Positions 48,830 to 60,839 are shown, counted from the first letter of the stretch. The stretch is DNA of 64,000 nt from Stenopsyche tienmushanensis (GCA_008973525.1 WACJ01000120.1:682001-746000), one strand, 5' to 3'. Notes: generated from the sequence alone by a model not told the origin. Program-made: numbers and translations.

Positions 48830-49753
48830 GGCGTCTTCTCACTTTAGGCACCTCAAAAATAGGCTATTTTCACGATTTTTTTTCGAGGATTTTCGCTAAA
48901 AATTATGAGATAAAATGGATTTTATGTAATAAACACATCTTTCAAGTAAATGAAAAAAAAATATTTTTATTTTTTAGAACAATTATTATAATAAAACAGT
49001 AGCATCGAAAAACCCGTGTAGAAATGTTATGTTCGTGGCTTGTTGATGGTATCTCCGAGATGGGTAATTTGAAACAAAAAAATAAAACAGTTTTAGATTC
49101 AGTATATCAGTGGCTATAGCGCATATCATCAGATTTTTGATATTTGCGAAAGTAACAAAATGGCGCACGTTTTACGAAAAAGTAAAAAAAAACACGTTTT
49201 TTTTGCAGTTTTTTGTAAAAAAAAAATACTTAAAATCAAAATTTCAAAAATCTGATGATATGCACTATAGCCATAGCTATGAAGAATATGTCATTCAATT
49301 TTCATGACAATCGGCCGGATAGTTTCCGAAATGTCATCAATAAGCCACCGAAAAACCTTGTTTTGAGATAAACGCGTTTAAAGTTTTGGTTGCAGAAAAA
49401 TTGCCCAGACACAGCTGTTGAAACACTCGTTGTTATTTTGGGTATTTCCTCCAAAGATCTTCATAAATCGGTTTCAAAACCTCGTTTCAAAACATTTTCA
49501 GCTAGAGCAAAAGGATGTTTAAAAGTTTCTATCTGATTGTTTTTCACCACTTTCTTGTACTTGCACCATGAGTCTGAACAATACGTATGCAGCCGGGTGC
49601 TCTTAGGTAGTCACCTAACGGTCGCCCAAAAATGTAGTTAGACTTGTCCGATCTTTATGAAATTTCGATATAACACTTTTAAAAATATGTACTTTCAAAT
49701 TTTGAAATAAAATAAAAATCGATTTTTTTAAATTTGTAAAGTGAGAAGACGCC
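48830..49753. mobile_element. TTAA-bounded non-autonomous DNA element, 0.92 kb
   Basis: Ends GGCGTCTTCTCACTTTA and TAAAGTGAGAAGACGCC are perfect inverted repeats (17 bases) flanked by TTAA at 48826-48829 and 49754-49757. The interior lacks a transposase. The size, TTAAGG start and T/A-rich interior resemble the 38456-40067 element, but the ends differ after GG, so it is a different family using the same target. Confidence 0.85.
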
Positions 49754-50079
49754 TTAACAACTTGATCGCTATAATCTAACAAATATTGAACGTCCCTATT
49801 GAAAATGTCTATACTATAAAAGGAAAGATGCAAGACAAAACATTAACACCATATCTATTGACGTACTATCAAAACGGTAACAACTTTAGTATATCAATAA
49901 AGGGCATATCATCTGTTTCTTGGAACGGCTTGCTCAATTACCCGAAATTATGGCAAAAACTTCAACTCTTAAAAATTTGGGTTGCTCAATGCGTTTATTT
50001 CATAGCTGTATACTTAAAAGAATATAAGTAGAAATTCATCCAGATTTAATGCAAATTGTGTTTTTATATATTATAAGTA

Positions 50080-50470
50080 ATTTTGACAAATCGTCCAGGA
50101 TTTTCGACTATCTAAATTTGCATTTAGCAGAAAAAAAACTGCATAACGTCAATGCGCAAAGCCATTGCATCTAGGTTAATCAATATCGGACTTATACCAG
50201 CTCCAATTGCATGGAAGTACATTTTAAAGGAGCTCATTTTTTAGCTTCGAAAAAAAGTATTAAATATTTGAACTAATCTCCACTTATATGGTCCATTGAT
50301 AAAATAGACAGCCATGCACATTCAATTCGTAGATTAGTATAAACACATTTTTATATTATAGGTTTATTGTTTATGAAAATGCCTACAGTATCTATGTTGT
50401 TTTACAGGTTGGCAATAAATATCAAGATTAACGTAAATATTTATAAAAAGGAAAAGACAATAGCGATTAT
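50080..50470 (+). pseudogene. Decayed third copy of the duplicated two-exon gene
   Basis: Blocks of the 35.9-36.25 kb gene recur in order: CATTGCATC, GCATGGAAGTACATTTTAAA for GTGGAAGCATATTTCAGAGG, GGAGCTC, a degraded intron, and TTGTTTTACAGGTTGGCA for TCGTTTTACAGGTTGACC. One frame reads LIPAPIAWKYILKEL before a stop. Multiple stops make it non-functional. Confidence 0.5.
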
Positions 50471-50516
50471 GGTATAATTGTTATAATTGATATCGAACAC
50501 AATGACTAGGGGCTCC

Positions 50517-51454
50517 CAAATATTCGTAAAATCAATTATTCGAATAACGAATATGAAATTGGCCAAATATTCGAGTATTCGAACAATTTATGTATATACG
50601 AGGACGATACAAATATATTTATGTATAAATTTATTAGTGATGTATAAAAATGTATCTTATTTTTATATATTAGAAATACATTTATTCTATCGGATAAGAA
50701 ACTGCTTGTTGATTCCGTCATTAAGAGAGAAGGCAAGAAGTAGCATCCGTTTTCTCGTAAACGAAGCTGTGAAATCATGTGAAATTTTGAAATGTTTCAA
50801 ACATATGTTTGTTTAAAACCAAACACGCAAAATCAAAAAGATCGGAATTTTATTTGCGTTTCAAAAACACATTTTGTAAATAAAAGTACATTGAACGTTT
50901 CTCCCTCTCAATTGTCATTGAGGTTGGTTTTAAAGAAAGTAGTGAATCGTAAAGAATATCTAAAATATTTTGAATAGTTTTTCAATTCATTTTATATTAT
51001 CGTTATAAAACACTGGTGAGCTGATTTCAATTATATCGGCAAATGCGTTGTCCAAGTATTTCCGATTCTATTACTTCTATTTTGTTGTTTATTTTCCACA
51101 CTTCTAAATCCAAGTTGTTGGACGAGTTATAGATTTCTATTAAAAGATAATAGAAACCTCTAACTCTAGCTCCTTTAATTTTAACGTGATTGTTTTTATA
51201 TTTATTCTTTCTTACATTCGCGTTTTGATGTACAGAAGCATAGTTTTACTTAAATCAGTATTAATTTCTTCAAGTTTTTTAAATAAAAATTGATAAACAC
51301 CAGTGTAGCATTGTCGGCACTTTTTTTTCTTTTTGCATTTCTTTGTGATTGAGTGATTCAAATATTAACCGATTAATCTGATTGATAGTCCAATTTACGA
51401 ATATTGAAAACTAGGCCATTGAAAATAAAATCGAAAATTCGATTGAGAACCCTA
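50517..51454. mobile_element. hAT-like non-autonomous element
   Basis: Left end TAGGGGCTCCCAAATATTCG and right end CGATTGAGAACCCTA are imperfect inverted repeats with ATTCGA-rich subterminal repeats. Flanks ACAATGAC and ATAATGAC match at 7 of 8. The interior has short non-diagnostic frames. Confidence 0.6.
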
Positions 51455-53169
51455 ATAATGACTCTAAAGATCATTGTCTTAAATATCATTAACATAGTTT
51501 GATATTTCAGCTTATTTTATTTTGTAAATCTGATATTTCTTATTATAAAACTGCTGTAATAGAGCTTACTTATAAATTAATGTATGATATTATTTTAAAC
51601 ATCACTCAATAAGTTTGTAGAATTTTTTTGGACGAAATTACGAATAAACGACCCCAAATGAAGAAGAAAAATGTTTTAACTGAAATAAATCCTTTAAACT
51701 TATTGATAATTTACATTCAAAATAAATGGATATAGATTATAACTATGATTTAGCATAATTTCAATTTTAAAATATTGAATGTGATCAATATGATGAATTT
51801 GCATATAATACGTATAAGTTTTGTTTGTTAGGGAAAAATTAAATATTTTTGGTTTTGATAGTTGAAATATGTGAATTATCATAGACTTGATAATTGTATA
51901 TCATATTTATATTTAAATACTTTAATAAAGACTTATATTTTTTAAATTGAATGTATTTGAATTAATTTTTACATCCTTTTCTATTTGTAAAAAAAATATA
52001 TCAAAGTTAATTTTGATACATTTTGATATTCACTGGCATTTGTAAAATGTGAAATATGAAAGCCATAATGCATCTCAGTAACAAAAAAAACTTATAAATG
52101 GAGTACTTTTATTAAATATAAGCGCTTTTTATATTTGAATTACACCTTAATGCTTGTATAATGCAACTCCTTGAGGAACGAATTAAATAGATTTGGTTCA
52201 GAGTTTATCAACATATGGCTTGTGTATCATATAAAATATTGACACTTCTTAATTCAAAGTATCGTAAGTACAATATTACAAATATTAACTTTAAAACTGT
52301 ATTCTCTAATATTTTTTTAATGACGTATTAAAATATAAAAAGCATTATGTAATTTTCACTGTTTTCATTGATGCAAAAGAGTACTCTAAAAAATAATTCA
52401 TAGTGATATTTCATTGCTTTTCATTAATGCAATTATACTGATTATTTTCAGCTGTTAATGTTTTTTTTATAGCACCCTTTACCTAAATTAGAAATTAAAT
52501 AGAAAACTGTATCTTTGATAGCCAGAACTATAAGCTATTGAATTTATTTCTCATTCCTTATATTATTTTAGGCTTTGTTGTTTATAATTATAATATTTCA
52601 TAGATTGAATAGTATAGATAGATTAATAAGTACTATAGATAGATTAAATAAATTAATAAATAGATAGATTTGTATATTATATTTGCTTAAAAATCCACAA
52701 TCATGTAATTATAACTGATGCAAATTTAATAGCCACTTTATGATTTGATATAATGTATTTTAAAATTTTATTTTGCTACCCTATCTTTGGATTGGTTTAG
52801 ATTATGAGCATTATAATGTGAATTATCATTTTTAATTGATTCTGTACATTACTTTTACTACTACGGAATTGTCAATATAAAATGTATGTATGTATTTCAT
52901 ATTTTACAAAATAAAACCAATCGTCATGTGTTCAAATCTACAGAAGTTGTAGCTGATGACCACACTTTTAAACACATATATGCTATGAAAAACCACTTGT
53001 AAATTGTTATTAAGAATGTCATGAATATAAACTGCGAAAAGCTATCTGAAAATGTTTGATCCATTATAAATAAATACAACTTTTTGTGATGTTTTCATTA
53101 AAAGGTCCAAAATCTCCTATAACGATGTATGTATACAGCTTTCAATTATTGATGAAAATTATCTTTCAG
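51455..53169. other. AT-rich spacer
   Basis: No gene or element recognised. Confidence 0.4.
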
Positions 53170-53194
53170 CTCACCTATTATGCTGTGAAAGATG
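53170..53194 (+). CDS. Candidate 25-bp microexon
   Basis: Acceptor AATTATCTTTCAG ends at 53169 and the consensus donor GATG|GTAAGT follows 53194. It reads LTYYAVKD plus one base, ending in phase 1. Both downstream candidate exons at 55236 and 62952 begin with two bases of a split codon, so either would join in frame. Supported by splice signals only. Confidence 0.3.
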
Positions 53195-53614
53195 GTAAGT
53201 AATGCATTACAAGATCGATAGTAGAATTTGCATTCAACACACTATAAATTCATCTTTTGATCATCAAATATTAATACAATCAAATATTGTTCATGCCTAT
53301 TTATATTTTTAGGGTATGTAATTAAATCGCATGAATGAGACACCAAATTATGATGATTGCTAATACTTTCATTGTTAGAATTGATATAATTTAGGGCATT
53401 TTTTCAGTATTAAATACAGAAAATGGACAAAGATAAAAAGACTCAAAAAAGACCTGATTTACGGATAAGAGAACAAATGTTCTTATGAAATAATCCAAAC
53501 GTATGGAGATATATTTTTATATCGTGTATGAATTTTAGAATTGAGAATTAATGTGCAGGAATTTAAAGAGCTTTATAAAAAAGATGGGTCTACGCTGCGT
53601 TAAAATGAACTTAC

Positions 53615-53718
53615 CACTCTTTTCATTTTGCTACAATGCGCAGGCGCGAATTGCACATGAATGTATATTTCATACGTCGGTTCTTTGCGCGCCACACGAC
53701 ATCCTTGGCAGTCTTCGT
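53615..53718 (-). CDS. Candidate minus-strand exon
   Basis: On the minus strand an acceptor CTTTACGTTTGCAG and a donor GAGTG|GTAAGTTC bracket 104 bp, open in one frame (2 + 34 codons) reading EDCQGCRVARKEPTYEIYIH. The block is CpG- and GC-rich compared with its surroundings. The opposite strand is also open across it, so strand is not certain. Not recognised. Confidence 0.35.
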
Positions 53719-54735
53719 CTGCAAACGTAAAGAAGCCTTCATCCAAAGTTTGATACGATTTAAATATAATCTTGATGATAATAGTGTCAGTTTTAGCATT
53801 CAATTGGCTGTGATTTATTTTGCCCTTTTTTCCGAAGTTCAAGTGGGTGTTGGGTGGTATTTTTTATTACAGTGGCTCAAGCGAGTATCACTTAATATGT
53901 TAAAATACAATTTAATTAAAAAGTGTATAGACAGTGTATTACATCAGTGCTTTGATATTAAATATAAACTCATCTTCAACAAACATTTTTTAAAGAGACG
54001 AAATGATTTTGAATATTTGATCTTTGCAACAAAACCACCGCCTTAAGCCAAGTATAAACGTATTGGACATTTATATAAATTAGGTTTGTATACGTTTTAT
54101 ATATTATATATGATAATTAATGAAATTAAAAAATAACGATTATTTAATTAAAATTGGATTTTAACGACACGATATTTAATTAATGCAAATGTATGGACGA
54201 ATGCATTTGTATTGAAAAAGGGGCGAGACTTGGATTTAATCGATATATTTGCTCAAAATAAAAATATTTGTGCATATACGAAGTATGTCCATTTTTTTAA
54301 ACTATAAATAAAAATAAATTGTCTACAATTTTTTTCTCGAAAATTGTCGTCGCCCATTTAAAAATACTGTTTTAAGGGGTGCAAAATAAATTATTGGTGG
54401 AAAGTTCGCTCTCATCATATTGATAAAAATCGAGCATATTAAATAATTAATTATTAAAGATGGAATTCATCGTTGGCTCCGATAATATTGACATTCAATG
54501 GTCCTCCTCTTATTTAAATTTGGCGATAATTTCAAATATTTGATATATTATCGAAATAATATTTTATTATTGTTTAGAGCATTTTTTTAAAGCTGTCATC
54601 AGATTTTCAGATTTAAAAATTAATAATGCATTTTCTTGCACAAATTAATTATTTGTTGTTCGTTTTTGGTGTTTTTAAATTTTAGCCTGATGATTTATTT
54701 ATTTTTCAAAAATCCGTTTTGATGACTCATCAGGA

Positions 54736-54930
54736 TGCATTTACTACGGTTATGCGTAAAAAAAGTGCATCTGATTGATCCAATTTTAAGCGCAAGTCCT
54801 TTATTGAGAGGCGTGACACGTCAGTCGACGGACTACCCTCCCGATAAATTTCTCCTTTCGTCCCGAAGGAGTGCATTTGCGATGTATTCCAGCTATCTGG
54901 TGCAATCCATCCAACTCTTCGCATCATGTG
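54736..54930 (-). CDS. Candidate exon, strand ambiguous
   Basis: GC-richer block open on both strands. Minus reads MMRRVGWIAPDSWNTSQMHS from 54930 and continues to a stop near 54730. Plus is open from the acceptor-like CATCAG at 54733 to a good donor (CATCAT|GTGAGT). The minus reading has more ordered-looking composition and would lie upstream of 53615-53718 on the same strand. The plus reading would join 55236 in phase. Undecided. Confidence 0.3.
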
Positions 54931-55235
54931 AGTATGAATTGTATTATTGAACATTTCAAATCGGCCGAAAATCCATCATTTTCACAAACATATGGCGATA
55001 CATTCACATATCGATATTCCATATCCAAAATTCCAATTCCAAAGAAGCATATGCTTGAATATATGCCATTATTTAAAATCTATGTTACATGTAACCATCC
55101 TTTATTATGTATCCATATGGAAACAAAGAATTCAAAGATCGAAAGCGTCAATTTTTTCATCTCAACCATATAATATGGACTTCTTGCGTCATTCACAAAT
55201 ATATATTTATTTAGCCCTATAATTTATTTTTATAG

Positions 55236-55330
55236 GCGTCAGCACTGGTGTGGTCGTCATGCTAATCGTCATCATTGCCCTGGACTTTTTGATCATCGTT
55301 TACAACTCGGCGAATAATATAAGAAGATGA
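55236..55330 (+). CDS. Transmembrane C-terminal exon (NCAM/fasciclin-II-like juxtamembrane)
   Basis: Acceptor TTATTTTTATAG ends at 55235. After two bases of a split codon the frame reads VSTGVVVMLIVIIALDFLII and then VYNSANNIRR to TGA: a near-perfect single membrane helix followed by a short basic stop-transfer tail. The GxSTGxxV entry into the helix resembles NCAM/fasciclin-II cell-adhesion proteins (known family pattern), but similarity over so short a hydrophobic stretch is weak evidence. Alternative exons of such genes produce different membrane anchors, which suits its position among other phase-1 exons here. Confidence 0.45.
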
Positions 55331-55339
55331 ATCAGATAA

Positions 55340-56520
55340 AAAATCGACAACATGTCCGATGGTATTACAATTTATAATATATAGACTGATTATTAAAAAT
55401 GATTATATAATGAGAATGCCATATGTCTAATTGTATTTTTTTAAATTTCAGACTTCAGGCTCTCCCTCAACTTTCCGATTGATTTAAGTTGAATCCTACC
55501 ACCTATAGCCACTTCTATCCTCTTAGTTGAAGCAACACTATTCGGCCGCAAGACAAAAAAATATAAAATATTAACCACTGAATAATTATAAAATTAGTTT
55601 TAATCAATTACAGTCTGAATATCCATATATTTCACATATTTATTTAAACACATGTAGTAAAGATGTCCTGAATAAATTTCGACTAGCGGAATATAAAACG
55701 TTTTTATATTACCTGCCCTCAAATTCCCATTGTCAATTGATTAAATATTCCCAATCCCAAAATAATTAAAAACTAACATTGTAAATAACTATGAAATATG
55801 TAATCATTCTTCAATTCCAACCGTATATTATGTTACATTTGAAATAAAAATAATTTAAAGACAAAAATATCTATGTGACTTCATCATTATTTTTTTATAA
55901 AGTAATCCCTATAAATACAAAATTATTGAATATTGACAAAGATATCTTCATTCAACTGGGCATAGCATATATTGTAATTCACACTCAGATCTCAACTATG
56001 GCGCACAGATAATTTAAGCGAAGATGAGATGGCTTAAAACAGACATAAATGTCAAAATAGGTCCATATTCACATGTATTTATATGTAACGTTATATTCTT
56101 GAATCAAATTGGTCCTATGTTCCTATAAAAATTATATTTTTTCACCTTACTATATGAATACATTTGAATTAAATAATGATTTTTTCCAAAAAAAAATACA
56201 ATTTGGTCCTATTTTATCAAAATAATTTTGCGAAAATTTATATGACAAATCATGCAATACATATTTTTTAATGCCAAAATCTTAAATAAGCAAGTAATCG
56301 CATCATTTTCATCGAAACTCTTAATATTTAAAGGCGTATATTGAAATGATTCACTACCAAATTTAGCAGCAGACTTCTTGGAGCAAGACTGTAAGGATAT
56401 CTTCCACCAATTTGAATATCTTAGATTGTTGCTATTATCTTGTTACAATATCGCGCAATAATATTGCTTCATGTCCTTTTTAAATATGATATTTTTTGGA
56501 ATTATTTCATCTTATATTAA
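55340..56520. other. AT-rich spacer
   Basis: No gene supported. An acceptor-like TTAAATTTCAG at 55454 precedes a 14-codon frame, not convincing. Confidence 0.35.
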
Positions 56521-56524
56521 CGTA

Positions 56525-56612
56525 TTTGTAACCCCTTCCTATGAATGGATATTGAAGAGGCCCATAGTTCTGTAGTGGACTGTCAGTGGCTGCACTATGA
56601 TGATGATATTAA
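56525..56612 (+). mobile_element. LINE 3' tail
   Basis: Near copy of 32130-32210: AACCCCTTCCTATGAATGGA, GAGGCCCATAGTTCTGTAGT and an ATGATGATAT end. Confidence 0.65.
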
Positions 56613-57189
56613 CGTATTGATCAGCTAATTAATACTATAAAAACATAATTAGTAAAGAAGAAATTTATCTTTTATCATTTTTACAGTACTTGAACGTAGA
56701 TTTTTAAAAATTATAATATTTCTGAAACTCAATCATAATTAAAAAAAACACGTGTATTTGACACGTGCTAAAATACATCTGTATTGGTTCGAGTGGGGGT
56801 GATGTGCTTTCGTGGGAGATTCGGGTGGAAAATGTCTGACCCACTCAGCCTCCCTCAAAAGCTAATTTATTTCGAAGTATATATAAGTTCTGCGTTTCAA
56901 TTTATTATATTGCTTTTATAAAATATACATTAATTTATACGTATGAATAAGCGTCGCGTGCTAAAAAATATGTAACCTCTCAATCATTTTTGTGCAAAAT
57001 TTGTTTGAAAATATTAATCTGATATTAATGATATGTTTTTTTTCATTCTTGTTAAATCATATATAGAAATAAAATGTTCTGAATTATGCTAGAAAATAAG
57101 TTTTAATACGAATTTAATAACGCCTCAGTAATAATTTAATAAGCAGGGTAAATTCTTGCCATCCTTTTCCCTGCGAAACAACGTCCAAA

Positions 57190-57350
57190 TTCATTTTCCT
57201 CAATGTTTCACGCACTATCTCTCGTCACCAGACGTCTTTTCATCCTGGACCTGACGGTGATTAGAAATGTATCGTTCGTATCTCGGATGACAGTCTATGA
57301 AACTTTCTCTTCCGATCACCTCCTGATGGTCTTCACCGAGGAGTGCCGAG
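57190..57350 (+). mobile_element. Probable LINE endonuclease fragment
   Basis: Reads LFILDLTVIRN..VSFVSR..YETFSSDHLLMVF. The DL.V.+N...L....SSDH.PV pattern is the C-terminal end of Jockey-like LINE endonuclease domains. It is cut off where the hAT transposase begins, giving one continuous chimeric frame (57203-57706). Confidence 0.45.
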
Positions 57351-58860
57351 AGCCAGGCTGGAAAAAATGTAAATATTCAGAAGAATATCCGAAATTCGGA
57401 TTTATTAACTTGACTAGCAATGGAATAAAGAAGCCACATTGTCTATTGTGCCAAGTTATTCTCAGTCATGAGTCTATGATGCCTTCAAAACTCAAATATT
57501 ATTTAGAGATAAAGCATTCAGAAAACACTAAAAAGGATTTGGAGTTCTTTCGTCGATATGAAACTACTTGCAAACATCAGATACTTGATCGAACTGGAAG
57601 TTTTCAGGAAGCGAAAACAACATCAGTGCAAGCATTATATGAAGTCGCATTAAAAATTGCCAAGCAAAAAATAAAAACAATTGAAGAAAAGCTCATCAAA
57701 CCTTGAATGTTGAAGAAGGTGGAATTAGTTCTTAAGGATTCTAGTGAACTAAAGATGCGACGAATAAATCTGTCTAATAATATAATACTATTCAACGGCG
57801 TATATCAGAATTTTTTGAGACTGGAGGATTAAAGTGGAAAAACGTGTGTAGGGTTTGTATGGATGCTGCACCATTTATGCTTGAACCAAAATTGGACTTT
57901 CAGAAAAAAGTGAAATAACTTGCCCCTCAAGTAAAATGCATGATTCACCGTTATGCCTTTGTCAGTAAGACCCTTCCAATTCCTCTGCAAGAGGTATTTA
58001 AATCGCTGATAAAAATCGTGAATTACATCAAATCTGGAGCTCTTAACACCCGTCTTTGTAAAGAACTGTGTAAAGTCATGGATTCTGATCATGTGAATCT
58101 TCTTTTCTACAATGCATTACGTCGGTTGTTGAAAAAATGTGAATCGTGTCTATGAATTGAAAGATGAAATCAAGTTGTTCTTAGAAGTGCAAGAGAAACA
58201 AGATCTTTTGATATACTTTAATGAAAAAGCTTGATTGAAAAAAATAATATATCTAGCAGATATATTAGAACAAAAAAAAAATAGGTTTAACCTGAAACTT
58301 CATGGAAAAGAAACGAATATTATCACATTTAACGATAATCTCAGGATATTTTTATCAAGCTGCAAAACTGGTGAAGAAAAAAAAACTTGAAAACATTACC
58401 ATGTTTGAGAAAGTCTGCAGTGTGGTAGATGAATCTGAAGGTGAAATTAATGAAAATTTGAAAGAGGAGATTACTGGACATCTCGAATCCCGAAAAAACG
58501 AACTTCAGCGTTACTTCCCTGAGCTGAAAGAAGAAGAAACTATATTGATACGAAATCCATTTTCTGCTTCCCCCATTTTTTCTTCTTTTCTTCTTTAGCC
58601 ACCATTCTCGATGAATTCTTGAATTTGCGGAATGATTCCTCGGTACGTAGCATGTTTAATGAAAAAATACTCACATAATTCTGGCGTGCTATGGATCATT
58701 CATACTCAAACGTGACGATGCTTGCCTATCGACTTTTAGTTTCATTTGTATGTACATATCTCTGCAAGACTACATTTTCAACTTTTCTTCGTTTAAAAAA
58801 AAGGAAAAATTAAATTAAAAGTTGAGAATGACACGAGGCTGGCGTTAACAATAACTCACT
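57350..58860 (+). pseudogene. Decayed hAT transposase (ZBED5/Buster-like)
   Basis: A BED-type finger reads GIKKPHCLLCQVILSHESMM, PSKLKYYLEIKHSEN. Then come QALYEVALKIAKQKIKTIEE, a shifted frame with IHRYAFVSKTLPIPLQEVFK and VNYIKSGALNTRLCKELCKV, and distal remnants of the ELRDEV..FL and dimerisation regions up to about 58860 (LCKTTFSTF). Order matches ZBED5/SCAND3-type hAT transposases. The RNase-H middle (SPFFAIQLDES) is deleted, and several frameshifts and stops occur. Confidence 0.75.
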
Positions 58861-58907
58861 AGCGAATTTTGAGGCTAGCTAATAACATGCAATTTCAACA
58901 ATCATAA

Positions 58908-59286
58908 TCTTCTAATATATAAAAATGAATTGGGTTTTGTTCGTTCGAAATGCGCTGCCATGCCGTTCATCGGACTGCGATAAAACTTCGTTCACTTATT
59001 GCTAAGGATTCCGCGAGTAATATAGGGATAGTGTAATATATAAAAATTAATGTTTGTTTGTCCGTATTTAATGCGCTGTCATACCGTTCATTCGATTGCG
59101 ATAAAACTTTGCCAACTTATTGCTTGTACTTTCTCAAATAATATAAGTATAATATAATTAACTTACAGTAGATCTTATATTAAAAAAACCAATGTTTGTA
59201 TGTTTGTTCATATTTATAATAAAACCAACAAACGATATTTTTAGAATTATTACTTCTGTGGCGGCAACGCGCCGGGTATTGGCTAG
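58908..59286 (+). mobile_element. Helitron-like non-autonomous element
   Basis: Begins TCTTCTAATATATAAAAATG and ends GCGCCGGGTATTGGCTAG, preceded by A and followed by T, i.e. the A|T insertion and TC..CTAG ends of insect Helitrons with a GC-rich 3' terminus. Inside are two and a half tandem units of about 120 bp (ATATAAAAATNAAT..GTTTGTTCG.. ..GCGATAAAACTT..CTTATTGCT). Confidence 0.65.
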
Positions 59287-59289
59287 TTT

Positions 59290-60090
59290 TAAATAAAATT
59301 ATAAAAAAAATGTTTTATTGTTTTTTTTTAAATTATCTTATTGAAAATGCCTTTTTCAATATTTATTTGATATTTTTTTGGTTGAAGGATCTGTTCAAAT
59401 TTGCATTTTTTGGGGGTGGGGGGGTCATAGGTCACATAACTTTTATAAAAAGGGTTCGCCACCCGAAAAAGGTGCCTATGTGTTAGATGATTATAACATT
59501 GAATTACTCCCCTTGCCAATAAAGCTTTTCATTAATGTGAAATTTTACAAAAAGAAACTTATATTGACAGTATATGAGATATATATATATATATATATTT
59601 GAAAATGCAATTGTATGCTGTAATAGTGCATCTGCAGCGAAGAAGTTAATGCTTGCACATGCGTGCTGCGCAAAATTTGTATCGATCTGAAACTAAATTT
59701 ATGCAACAAGATCAAATAAAATTGCAAAACATCCTCATATTATTGTCTGTTGCAATTTGTAAATATACAGACAAACTACGTAAATAATACAGTTGCTCAG
59801 TTTTTATAAATTTAGCTGCATGGAAGCAATTATGATTTTTTTACGTCTTTCTGTGAAAAAAATCATAATTCATAAACTTTTTAAATTCTTTATTTATTTA
59901 CTAACAATTTCATTTTTAAATTTATATAAGCACGGTAAGTTAAAATGGTTTAAAGGTCACGAAAAATGAAGTGAAAATGTTGAATGCCGTTTAACAAGAA
60001 TTCTAGTACAAACGATTACATTTACTTAACCTGTATGGGAGTACTATCGGAAATATCCGTTTTGACCTTCACTATTTAGAAAGAGCACTC
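59290..60090. other. AT-rich spacer
   Basis: No gene. Contains a GGGGGTGGGGGG run at about 59412 and an (AT)n microsatellite at about 59578-59598. Confidence 0.4.
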
Positions 60091-60094
60091 TTGT

Positions 60095-60290
60095 GCATTG
60101 AAGCTCCGAGGCGGACAGAGACAGAGAGAACTTAGCGCAGTTCGGGAGACTGAGACGGAGAGCTTCTTCATATGCATCGTATGATTGTATAGATCGTTAA
60201 GCCCAAATTTATCGACTTATAATGATTTTGATTTCAAGTGTATTATTTGTTTACGCAAAAAAATGACCGGATATTGTGTGCTATCGACGA
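60095..60290 (-). repeat. Dispersed repeat A, copy 3 (inverted)
   Basis: The reverse complement matches 4008-4250 in ordered blocks (GATAGCACAC, GCGTAAAC, AATACACTTGAAATC, GTCGATAAA.TTGGGCT, GATCTATACA). The CTCTGTCTCTGTCC part matches 34860-34885. Confidence 0.6.
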
Positions 60291-60736
60291 TGTTTTTTTT
60301 AACTGCCTGCCGTTCTTCGCTGCGTGTTGAATGAGTCTTTGTCCAATTATCATTTCCTTCTAAAGGAGGAGCAAATGAATCGATTTTTTGTGCATTGTTT
60401 ATGTAAAGAAATGAAGTGGTCTTGTATGCACTATCGAGTGTTCATTTACAATTGACTCTGCCTCGAATTGAAGATTGTCTTACGCTGATTAGGAGCTGAC
60501 AGAAAGTAATCGGTGTAAAGCGATTATGACAACAACGACTTCATCGATTTTAAATTTGATCACTAACGAAAAGGTTAATCATCAATGTATGTGTTTTAAA
60601 ATTCTGATAACAGTTTAACGGAAATATTTCAGATGATATGCTATTGCGCGGTAGATGTGAAACTTCCTAGTAAAAGTTTATTTTATGTTTTTTTCCCATT
60701 CACAACGGAAATTATTAGCTAAAATATCAAGATATG

Positions 60737-60836
60737 TGTTTGTGTAATATATAATAAAATAGGTAAGCTACCGGTCTACTGGTTATTTTTTTCTGTGTGC
60801 GTGGCGCAAGCGCAAAGTGCCTCTATGGCGTATGCG
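60737..60836 (+). repeat. Dispersed repeat B, copy 2
   Basis: See 1481-1590. Shares GTGTAATATATAATAAAATA and GTGGCGCAAGCGC..GCCTCTATG. Confidence 0.5.
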
Positions 60837-60839
60837 TTG

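Noticed and set aside
47342..53510. Similar ATGGACAAAGATAAAAA-like starts at 47.36 and 53.42 kb
   Set aside because: Match is short and A-rich, frames close quickly, and no consistent gene model follows.
53636..54046. 136-codon + strand frame
   Set aside because: Mostly AT-driven hydrophobic residues after the first 40 codons. The GC-rich start is better explained by a minus-strand exon at 53615-53718.
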